Source: CBFGRV01 sp965651265
GTDB taxonomy: Bacteria > Bacteroidota > Rhodothermia > Rhodothermales > VXPQ01
Direction: 5' to 3'
NCBI GenBank assembly: GCA_965651265.1
Contig: CBFGRV010000041.1
Span: 1 to 27,766 of the forward strand
Length of the DNA: 27,766 nucleotides
Shown piece after piece: positions 1 through 7,127 of the stretch. The position numbers were made by a program, and so were the translations under genes. How positions within the stretch are numbered: the stretch's first letter is position 1; the number at the start of each line of letters is the position of its first letter. The notes under the pieces were generated by a model. The model saw only the letters and a list, made by a program, of their open reading frames with translations, did no database searches and was not told where the DNA came from.

Positions 1-1087
1 CAACTTCCCTGATCGTCTGGTTGATGGCTTCCGGGGCCCGAAAGCGAAGCTCGTCCCGGTCCCTGGCTGCCAGGTAATCGGCCTGGGCCTGCTCGAGGCG
101 GCCTGCTGCCTCGTGCAGTCGCGCCCGCGCGAAGTAGGCATCGGCCGAGAGATCATCGACGGCGATCAGCGAGTCGAGCACGGCGAGCGCGCGGCCGGAA
201 TCTGCCGGCGGCGACACCGTCACGGCACGAAAGGCCGCGTTCCAGGCGGCGGAGTCGGCTTGCTCCGCGAGTCCTGAGACGAACGGCGGAAGATCTCGAT
301 CGTTGGCGGCGACCGTGCCGATGAAGACGGGCACCCCTGCATCCCGGTACCGGCAGAGCATCGCGCGAAGGTTCGCCTCGAACTGCCGGATTCCCCGGAG
401 ATACAACAGGCTCCCGAGAGGAATGCTGCGCCGGCGAGCCATCTCGTGCATCAGGGTGGCGCCGGGAGCATCGGGTCTGGGGGATGGAGTCAGGCGCACC
501 CAGAGCTGCCGAAGCCCCTGAACGATCCGAAAATGATCGACGGCGAGATACAGCGAGGCGAGCGATCCGATGGATTCCGTAGACGCTGCACCGAGCGCGC
601 CGTAGTACTCGTTGTGGCCGGCATAGATGAGCACCGCATCCGGCCGCGCCTCGATGATCTCCCGTGTTTGATCCCGAAGGGTGTGCGAGCTCACGGCGGC
701 CATCGCCGTATTCACGACCTCCACCTCGCGATTCGGCAGTGTGGCGGCCAGACGCTGCTCCAGCATCCGCGAGAAACTGCCGTTATGCCCATATGGGAAA
801 CCCGCGACCGTGGATGCACCCTGTACGAAGATGCGAAGCGTATTCGAAGCGCGCTCGGCTCGAAACGCGTCGTGCATCGGGGCAGGAACGACGCTCGTAC
901 GGGCGAAATAGCGCCTCCCTGTCTCCGGATTTGGATGGAGATATTCCTCGTAGCCGGGCACGGGGACGAAAAGCGGATAGTCGCCCCCCACCCCTGCGAT
1001 TCTGAGCCCCACTTCCAGAACCGCGAAAAACAGAAGGGGGATCAGCAGCGTGGCTGTCCAGAAAAGGACGCGCTTGAATCCATCCAC
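1..1087 (-). CDS. SGNH/GDSL hydrolase-like protein with N-terminal membrane anchor and TPR-like segment (partial, runs off the left edge)
   Basis: An open minus-strand frame runs from a GTG at 1087 to the window edge (about 362 codons seen). The GTG directly follows the TAG of the GH9 gene in the same frame, so no earlier start is possible. Residues ~5-30 form a hydrophobic helix (KRVLFWTATLLIPLLFFAVL). SGNH block I is a variant, QGASTVAGFPYG, with candidate nucleophile Ser92. An Asn-containing block (VVNTAMAAVSSHTL) follows, and block III reads YAGHNEYYG (157-160 GHNE instead of GxND). Near the window edge lies a TPR-like helical stretch (ARLHEAAGRLEQAQ, then RFRAPEAINQ). This combination belongs to a widespread family of membrane-anchored SGNH/TPR proteins of unknown substrate. 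It is last in the transporter-GH9 run, so a role in removing acyl decorations from glycan is possible but unproven. The C-terminus lies outside the window. Confidence 0.82.
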   Translation of the reverse strand, partial: MDGFKRVLFWTATLLIPLLFFAVLEVGLRIAGVGGDYPLFVPVPGYEEYLHPNPETGRRYFARTSVVPAPMHDAFRAERASNTLRIFVQGASTVAGFPYGHNGSFSRMLEQRLAATLPNREVEVVNTAMAAVSSHTLRDQTREIIEARPDAVLIYAGHNEYYGALGAASTESIGSLASLYLAVDHFRIVQGLRQLWVRLTPSPRPDAPGATLMHEMARRRSIPLGSLLYLRGIRQFEANLRAMLCRYRDAGVPVFIGTVAANDRDLPPFVSGLAEQADSAAWNAAFRAVTVSPPADSGRALAVLDSLIAVDDLSADAYFARARLHEAAGRLEQAQADYLAARDRDELRFRAPEAINQTIREV

Positions 1088-3160
1088 CTAGTTCACCACA
1101 ATGAACGAATGCGTGCGCACGGAGCGGCCCGACTCCATCCTCACGAAGTACAATCCCGGGGGGAATTCCGTCACATTGAGCTCGGCTTCGTGTCGCCCGG
1201 CCGCGACCATGCGTCCGTCGACCAGGCGCGCCATCTCGCGCCCGAGGATGTCAAATGTCCGAAGCGTCACGCGCGCGGGCTCATCCAGCCAATACCGGAT
1301 GCGCGCCATGTTGACGACGGGGTTGGGGAAGCTCTCGATGCGGAATCCAGGCACTGCGCTCCCCGTCTCCTCCCTTCCCACCGGCTTCCCCGTTGGCGAG
1401 AGGATCGCCTCCAGGGCACCCGCCACGTAGAGCAACGGCGCATTCCAGTTGATCGTTACTTCGTTGCTCGCGTAGCTGCAAAAATCGTCCACGTACGATT
1501 TCGCCGGCTGGGTAAACGGATAGGTGCAGCCGTCCTGGCGGCCGCTGTTGGGCCCTCCCACCAGAAATCCGGGCACGGGATCGGCGATGTTGTCGGCCTC
1601 TGATTGACGATGGTGCGGATTTCTGGGCGTGCGGTCACCGACGCCGGTAACGAAGGAATAGCCCGTACCATTCCGGCCGAGAAGGTAGTCCAGATTTGAG
1701 AGCGCGGCCTCCAGATACCGGTTGTCGTCCGTGATGCGATAGGCCTGAAGAAGCATCATGGCTTGATTGGCCGCCAGAGAGTTGCTGCCCCAAAAGAAAT
1801 CGCCCGAATTCCCCATCACGATGTCGAAGGCCGAATCTCGCTGGATCGCCAGGTAGGAGTTGGCGAGAGTGGTGATACGGCTCCGGATCTCCTGGATGTC
1901 GACCGTGCCCTCGACGTCATCGGCATGGAAAGCCAGCGAGATGTAAGCCAGCGGATCGACGTAAGGCCATCCGGGCGCCTGGAGGTTGCCGGACTGCCAG
2001 GGCGGGTACATCACGACGAAGCTATCCTGTTTCGTGGTGATGAAGAGCTCGGCCGCCGCCCATCGAAATTCATCGAAGAAGTCGTTGTCGCCGTACGTGC
2101 CCGTATTGATGTCTGGGTCGTAGGCCTGGTTGAGGGCACTCTGGTCGTACGGGACCCCGGGGTTGAATTGTGCCCAGTTCCAGGCCGCCTGCGCCGCGGT
2201 GAGCATCGAATCGGCGAGGCCCGGGAATTCGTCCCCGAAGTCATCGAAGATGCGAGCGCCCAGCGCCATCACGGCCGCAAAGTTGAGTGTGGCAGCCGTG
2301 CTCTTCTGCACGACGTACCGCTGCTGTGCGGCCTGATGCGGCATCATGACGCCCTCGAAATTCGGCGTAGTCAGCTTGTGGTACACCCCGCCGTCGCCCG
2401 GATCCTGCATGGCGAGCATCCAGCGGATATTCCAGAGCGCCTCATCGAGCAGATCCGGAACGGAATCCCCGCTTTCCGGGATGTTTACGTCGAATTCGGC
2501 GAAGTACTCGGGATAGTGTTCGTACAGCATGAGCAGGGTACCCGTCGAGATCCCCGAATTGACGATGTACTTGTTGAAGTCGCCCGCGTCGTACCAGCCT
2601 CTGGGGGCGGAAATAATAGTTCCGGCGGGGCGGCCCTCCGATGCTGCGGAGGGATGTATCAGCACTTCATCGTCGGGATGCCCAGCCGGGCGGCTCCAAC
2701 GGCCGGCATAGGCCGGTGCCAGAGCAGTCGATACGCGTTGGAAATAGTAGGCCTTGAGAGCGGCGCGCGCGACCTCCTGGTGGATGTGCGGCCGGATCGA
2801 AAAGGGATACGAGATGCCGAGGTCGGGAACGGCCAACACGAAATCGCCCGTCGTCTCCAGATCGGTGAAGTCCGCCATTCGCGCCGACTCGCTTGCAGCT
2901 GACCACGTAAGGGAGCCGGACAGGTTGCCGGTGAACACGGTGTCGGCAAGGTCTGCTGTCAGCACGTGAAAGATGCCGGAGGGGGCATCGACAACGGCCG
3001 CCTTTTTGAGCATCTGCGGATAGAATCCGACCTGGTTGAGCCGGATCTGGGAGGTCGTCGTGGTTTGCGCGCAGACGGAAGTCACCATCCCCATCCACAA
3101 GAGGGCAATCAGGGATGCGGAGATGAAGCGCGCAGCGTATCTGCGAGGTGAGGAAGGCAT
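1088..3160 (-). CDS. GH9 endoglucanase-type glycoside hydrolase with N-terminal Ig-like domain and T9SS type A sorting domain
   Basis: The preferred start is the ATG at 3160 (690 residues), because it begins a signal peptide with hydrophobic core FISASLIALLWMGM and a site after SVCAQ. A GTG at 3238 in frame overlaps the previous stop (TAGTG) and would add 26 residues. Order (ATG numbering): signal ~1-32, CelD-type Ig-like domain starting QIRLNQVGFYP, GH9 (alpha/alpha)6 barrel ~125-585, T9SS tail ~607-690. GH9 hallmarks are WYDAGDFNKY (Asp191/Asp194), GDRTPRNPHH (His ~516) and the acid Glu567 in ASNEVTINWNAPL. The tail has SFPNP, LGREMARLV and PPGLYFVRM and ends FIVVN. GH9 enzymes usually cut beta-1,4-glucan, so the exact substrate in a xylan locus is uncertain. 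It is probably secreted through the outer membrane by T9SS and co-transcribed with the binding protein upstream. Confidence 0.93.
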   Translation of the reverse strand: MPSSPRRYAARFISASLIALLWMGMVTSVCAQTTTTSQIRLNQVGFYPQMLKKAAVVDAPSGIFHVLTADLADTVFTGNLSGSLTWSAASESARMADFTDLETTGDFVLAVPDLGISYPFSIRPHIHQEVARAALKAYYFQRVSTALAPAYAGRWSRPAGHPDDEVLIHPSAASEGRPAGTIISAPRGWYDAGDFNKYIVNSGISTGTLLMLYEHYPEYFAEFDVNIPESGDSVPDLLDEALWNIRWMLAMQDPGDGGVYHKLTTPNFEGVMMPHQAAQQRYVVQKSTAATLNFAAVMALGARIFDDFGDEFPGLADSMLTAAQAAWNWAQFNPGVPYDQSALNQAYDPDINTGTYGDNDFFDEFRWAAAELFITTKQDSFVVMYPPWQSGNLQAPGWPYVDPLAYISLAFHADDVEGTVDIQEIRSRITTLANSYLAIQRDSAFDIVMGNSGDFFWGSNSLAANQAMMLLQAYRITDDNRYLEAALSNLDYLLGRNGTGYSFVTGVGDRTPRNPHHRQSEADNIADPVPGFLVGGPNSGRQDGCTYPFTQPAKSYVDDFCSYASNEVTINWNAPLLYVAGALEAILSPTGKPVGREETGSAVPGFRIESFPNPVVNMARIRYWLDEPARVTLRTFDILGREMARLVDGRMVAAGRHEAELNVTEFPPGLYFVRMESGRSVRTHSFIVVN

Positions 3161-3237
3161 GCAAATCGCGCAAACAACAAGAAGGGTGTGAGCGCACGGA
3201 CGAATCCGGCGCCCACACCCGTTCCTGTCGCGGTGCA

Positions 3238-5871
3238 CTACCGAATAAGCACGAAGGACTTCGTCTGAACGAATTCGTTCGAGCGGAGCTGATAGAAGTA
3301 GGTACCCGACGGTAGCGAAGAAGCGTCGATCGACACCTCATAGGTGCCCGCCGCTTGCCGTGTGTCGACTACGTTCATGACCTCGCGCCCCAGAACGTTG
3401 AACACCTTCAGGGTCACCCGCCCATCGCGCGGCAGCTCGTACCGGATCATCGTGGTCGGGTTGAAGGGGTTCGGATAGTTCTGATGGAGCGCGAACCGGC
3501 GCGGGACCTCGTCGAGACCGATGGCTGTGCCTACGGGCTCGAAAAGGTCGCCGATCCACGTGTAGAACCAGTACTGCGGCGACGTATGGGCGTTGTCGTC
3601 ATCGAGGAACGAGTACGTCAGCATGCCCTCGCGAGCGCCGGTGCCGGCATCGTCATCGTGGATCTTGAAATCGAACGGAATGCGCATCCCGTTCACCGGG
3701 GTAAACGGAGCGGCCGTGTCGAACGCGAAGGCCTCGTACGGCAGCTTCAGCTCGACGATGTAGCCATTTTCGGTCTCCGCCCACGCGTAGTTCTCGTGGC
3801 CGGTCTCGTAGATGGCTGCATCCGTGCTGTTCGAGTGCAGCTCTGTCCCGTAGATGTTGAGCTGGTAATCCGGCTCGGCTTCCGTCCCGAAGCTCGTGTG
3901 GATGGGACCGCGCCAGTCGTACAGCCCGATGAAGACCTCCAGGTTGTCGTACATCCACCGGTCTGCCGGCGGGTTGTTGGACGGTTCGGGGCTGTAGGTG
4001 TCGTCGGTGACGTCGAAGGCGAAATACAGCGCCTCCTCATCGGCCGCCACGTACACGTTCGCCGAGAGATCCGCCGCATCATTGATCACGAATCCTGGCG
4101 GGATGTGATTCAAGTAGGCATCCGGTGAGACCACGATGGGCGTAAATCCGCCCCATTCGCCAATGTCGCCGTCGGCCGCAAAGCTGGCGGGCGGAGCGAG
4201 CGCGATGGTGGCCAGACCGCGGGCCGTGTTCGTGACCGTCGAACCCAGGGTCGTCGGCTCCGAGCGGTTCCCGGCCGCGTCGGTTGCGGTGATCGCGTAG
4301 TAGAACTCGACCTCCTCATCCGCGACGGGCCAGTACAGGTCGTGTACGAAGACCTGGTTACCCCTCTCGATGCCTGACCCGGCGACGAGGACTTCGGCGC
4401 CATCCACATCGTCGATCGGCCAGAGGCTGTAGTAGACGGTGTAGGTCTCGCTACCCTCACCCGGCACGTCCTCCCAGGAGACGACGTTCGAGTACTGCGT
4501 CGACGCGTCGACGGCCAGCCCCTCGACGGCGGCCGGCGGCTCGAAGTCGGTTTGTTGTTCGCCGTAGGTGGTCATCCGGTCAAAGGCGATAGAGCCCTGG
4601 GCGGCGCCGCCTGAACCTACGCCGATCTGGATGAGGATCTTCTCGATAGTGGAGGGATTGAGCGTGGCTCCGCCCGGCGGATTTTGCCAGCTCGGGATCT
4701 GGAGCGCGCTTATCGGGATGAGGATCCGCTGCCAGTTCCCCGACTCGTCGTTGAGCACGTTCGACGCCGTGTACTGCCAGTCGTAACCCGGCAGCGATGC
4801 GTCGAAGATCTGGAACGTCAGATTCGCACTGCCCGTGATGGGTTGGAGCACCTTGTAGAAGATGCTGATGTGCGTGTTGTCGGCCATATCCGGGAAGACG
4901 GCTCCTCCGTCCGGGTGGAACTGCATATCCACACTTCCGCCCCAATCGAGGTCGCCGACGACGTTGTAGTCGAGCTGCAGGGCTCCTGTACCCTCCACCG
5001 TATCCGCAATGATGGTGATCGTGTGGGAGCCGGATCCGTTATCCCAGTGGTCGCCTCCATCGGGCTCGGCATCGAAGCTCGCCAGAAGATCGTAGCGAAC
5101 GCCCGTCGCATAGAAGGCATCGAACACGATCTGGCCGGCCGTCGAGCTGTCGGCCACCTCGCCAAGCTGGCCCGCCGTGAACTCGAGCTGGAAACCGGAA
5201 ATCTTGTCGAGGTCGAGCTGGCCGTTGCCCCAGATGCCGCTCCAGCAGCTGCTGGGGCAGCCGGGTCGGGAGAATCCGCCGCTTCCGGGCGTGACCGGCC
5301 CGAGGTCCTCGAGCGGGATGGAGTATACTCTCCAGCCTGGCTGTGCCTGGTAGACTTCACCGGATTCGGAGTACCAGTCCTCTGTTTCACTCGTGGGCGC
5401 CGTTCCCAGGCCTTCGCTGGCGTCGTGAAGCTTCAGACGGAATGTCGCCGGCGGATCGGCAGGTACCTGCACGTTATACCACAGGTGGAGATGCGTGAAG
5501 TCCGACAGATCGTACAGTTTCTCCGTGGTGTCGGGCAAGTAGTGCTGAAGCGCGCTGGAGCCGCCCCAGTCCTCATCCGTAAAGAGCTGCCAGTCGATCA
5601 TCAAAGAACCCGTTCCCTGGTATGGGGCGCCCGCCCACGAGGACCAGTACGCATAGTCGCGGTCCTCGTCCGTCTCGGGCGTAAAGCCATAGGATCCCCA
5701 GAAGAGCGTATCATCTTCCAGCGATTCAAACATCCAGATATGGGGTACGTTCGGCGCCCCCATATGGGCTGAGGGCCCGTCGAAGAAAACCGGCACCTGG
5801 GCGGCCGCGTCCGGCATCGCATAAAGCCAGAGCACGGCCGTGGCCATGAGAATTGTAGCGAGTCTTCGCAT
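3238..5871 (-). CDS. Secreted multidomain carbohydrate-binding protein (two CBM11/CIA30-like domains, Fn3, CBM9/DOMON-like domain, T9SS tail), no catalytic domain seen
   Basis: The start at 5871 is set by a strong GGAGG six bases upstream; an ATG at 5892 would add seven residues. The protein has 877 residues with a signal peptide (MRRLATILMATAVLWLYA, site near AAAQ). Two related beta-sandwich segments follow at ~80-255 and ~265-435. Both contain a DWGGS motif in matching places (EDWGGSSALQHYLPD and LDWGGSVDMQFHPD) and resemble CIA30/CBM11. Next come an Fn3-like domain ~445-545 (EPPAAVEGLAV, VVSWEDVPG, YYAITATDAAGN) and a CBM9/DOMON-like domain ~562-783 (ADGDIGEW, ALYFAFDVTDD, DNLEVFIG, GYIVELKLPYEAF). 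The tail ~792-877 is a classic T9SS type A domain (NYPNPFNPTTMIRYELP, NVLGREV, LPSGTYFYQL). No glycosidase motif is visible. It probably binds xylan or cellulose outside the cell, a stand-in for the SusE/SusF-type surface binding proteins absent here. Confidence 0.85.
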   Translation of the reverse strand: MRRLATILMATAVLWLYAMPDAAAQVPVFFDGPSAHMGAPNVPHIWMFESLEDDTLFWGSYGFTPETDEDRDYAYWSSWAGAPYQGTGSLMIDWQLFTDEDWGGSSALQHYLPDTTEKLYDLSDFTHLHLWYNVQVPADPPATFRLKLHDASEGLGTAPTSETEDWYSESGEVYQAQPGWRVYSIPLEDLGPVTPGSGGFSRPGCPSSCWSGIWGNGQLDLDKISGFQLEFTAGQLGEVADSSTAGQIVFDAFYATGVRYDLLASFDAEPDGGDHWDNGSGSHTITIIADTVEGTGALQLDYNVVGDLDWGGSVDMQFHPDGGAVFPDMADNTHISIFYKVLQPITGSANLTFQIFDASLPGYDWQYTASNVLNDESGNWQRILIPISALQIPSWQNPPGGATLNPSTIEKILIQIGVGSGGAAQGSIAFDRMTTYGEQQTDFEPPAAVEGLAVDASTQYSNVVSWEDVPGEGSETYTVYYSLWPIDDVDGAEVLVAGSGIERGNQVFVHDLYWPVADEEVEFYYAITATDAAGNRSEPTTLGSTVTNTARGLATIALAPPASFAADGDIGEWGGFTPIVVSPDAYLNHIPPGFVINDAADLSANVYVAADEEALYFAFDVTDDTYSPEPSNNPPADRWMYDNLEVFIGLYDWRGPIHTSFGTEAEPDYQLNIYGTELHSNSTDAAIYETGHENYAWAETENGYIVELKLPYEAFAFDTAAPFTPVNGMRIPFDFKIHDDDAGTGAREGMLTYSFLDDDNAHTSPQYWFYTWIGDLFEPVGTAIGLDEVPRRFALHQNYPNPFNPTTMIRYELPRDGRVTLKVFNVLGREVMNVVDTRQAAGTYEVSIDASSLPSGTYFYQLRSNEFVQTKSFVLIR

Positions 5872-5877
5872 TGTAGA

Positions 5878-5882
5878 CCTCC
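5878..5882 (-). promoter_or_regulatory. Shine-Dalgarno GGAGG for the carbohydrate-binding protein
   Basis: The minus strand reads GGAGG, then TCTACA, then the ATG at 5871. It fixes the internal Met as the start over the ATG at 5892. Such a strong site is unusual here; most other genes in the window have weak or no visible ribosome binding site. Confidence 0.75.
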
Positions 5883-5964
5883 GATGATGCATGTTCGTGG
5901 TGGTGAAGGGCGGGTCCTATCGTATTCGATAATCGCCTGTTATTCGGGTGGATGGTGAGCCACG

Positions 5965-6993
5965 TCAGAACCCAAGTCTCAGATCGAACATCTTGACGTT
6001 ACCCAACTGCTCGAAGGGGATGTATCCGAAATCGGCGCCGAACCGGACCCCGCTGATGCGCAGGTCCATGCCGCCGCCGAAGGTCAGGTGCGAGGTCACG
6101 TTCTCCAGCGGGAAGTCCTTGTAGCCGCCGCGGAGGTCTAGATTGAAGGATCCGAGCGTGTACCGAATTTCCGCTCCGAAATCCGCATTTAGATTGTTGT
6201 CGTTGGTCTGGTGGGCGTCGCTGAGCAGATCGATCTGCAGGAAGCTCGACTTCACGACCGGCAGCGCCGCCCCAAACTTGAAGGAGAGCGGCAGGTCCCA
6301 ACCGGTCGTCTCGAGCTCGGCCGGCAGCGAGTTGTTGCTGCCTTCGCTGGTCGGATCGATGTCGACGAAGATGCGGGAGTTCACACCTCGCATTCTCATC
6401 GATCCGCCGAAGTTCATGATAGAGGCCGCGAGGCGCAGGCCGTTGAAGTAATCGCTCTCGAGCACGAAGCCGACATCGACGGCCATCGTGTTGGCCGACA
6501 TGTCGTAGATAGCCTGGCGGACGTATTTGGCCGTACCGCCGATGTAGAAATTGCTCGTCAGCGGCTGCGCGTAGCTGAGCCCCACCACGAGGTCGCTCGC
6601 ACCGAAGGTCTCTCCGGTTCCCTCCGGCAGGTCCACCGTCGTCACGTTCATCCGACCGTAGTCAAGCTGGGCCAGACTCAGGCCAAGCGCACCGGACGAG
6701 GTCACCGGAATGACCAGCCCGAAGGCATTGTAGTTGGTGTCGAGCAGCCACTGCGCGTGCGAGAAGAAAACCGATCCTCGCTCCCCCGACGGCCCCAATC
6801 GCGCGGCACCGGCTGGATTCCAGTAGAGCGCGTCCGCGCCGGTAGCGACCGTCGTGTACGCGTGCCCGAGCGCAGATCCACGCGCGCCTGTGCCCAGCGT
6901 CAGAAACTGCGCCGCCGAGGTAGAGACGCGGCTCTGGGCGGAGGCGGGGAGGGATATCGCCACCGCAAGAAGAAGGGAGAGCAGGTATGCCAT
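5965..6993 (-). CDS. PorV/PorQ-family outer-membrane beta-barrel protein
   Basis: The chosen ATG at 6993 gives 342 residues starting with a clean signal peptide (MAYLLSLLLAVAISLPASAQ). An in-frame ATG at 7131 overlaps the previous stop as ATGA and would add 46 residues encoded by the repeat at 7018-7106. Either may be used; the hydrophobic export signal begins only at 6993. The mature N-terminus, SAAQFLTLGTGARGSALG followed by GADALYWNPAGAARLG, is the signature of the PorV/PorQ family (FadL-like barrels linked to T9SS). The rest has alternating beta-strand character and the protein ends in an aromatic residue (FDLRLGF), as expected for Bam-inserted barrels. In T9SS, PorV shuttles cargo to the attachment complex. 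This locus-linked copy, between two T9SS-tailed genes, might serve the cargo encoded beside it or be a permeability barrel. Confidence 0.85.
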   Translation of the reverse strand: MAYLLSLLLAVAISLPASAQSRVSTSAAQFLTLGTGARGSALGHAYTTVATGADALYWNPAGAARLGPSGERGSVFFSHAQWLLDTNYNAFGLVIPVTSSGALGLSLAQLDYGRMNVTTVDLPEGTGETFGASDLVVGLSYAQPLTSNFYIGGTAKYVRQAIYDMSANTMAVDVGFVLESDYFNGLRLAASIMNFGGSMRMRGVNSRIFVDIDPTSEGSNNSLPAELETTGWDLPLSFKFGAALPVVKSSFLQIDLLSDAHQTNDNNLNADFGAEIRYTLGSFNLDLRGGYKDFPLENVTSHLTFGGGMDLRISGVRFGADFGYIPFEQLGNVKMFDLRLGF

Positions 6994-7017
6994 TCGGCTC
7001 TGCCAGCGAGCCACCGA

Positions 7018-7106
7018 AATCGGAGGTCGGAAGTCCGAGGTCGGAATTCTCCGTACCGACGCCTGGCGGGGCAGATCTGACCTCTGACCTCCGACCTCTG
7101 ACCTCT
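7018..7106. repeat. Inverted heptanucleotide repeat element in the leader of the PorV-like gene
   Basis: Two arms of a 7-bp tandem unit (GAGGTCR and variants) face each other. The left arm at 7023-7050 carries GAGGTCG, GAAGTCC, GAGGTCG and GAATTCT. The right arm at ~7073-7106 reads on the minus strand as GAGGTCA/GAGGTCG repeats. A 22-bp GC-rich centre separates them. RNA from the minus strand could fold into a long imperfect hairpin between the ~1150-residue protein gene and the PorV-like signal peptide. The unit is open in the downstream frame and would encode RSEVGGQRSDL. It looks like a REP-type palindromic element; copy number elsewhere in the genome is unknown. Confidence 0.7.
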
Positions 7107-7127
7107 TTGTACTCATCGCTTCGCCTA

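Noticed and set aside
446..1603. Plus-strand open frame across the left end
   Set aside because: It is antisense to the SGNH protein and the 3' end of GH9, both with clear motifs.
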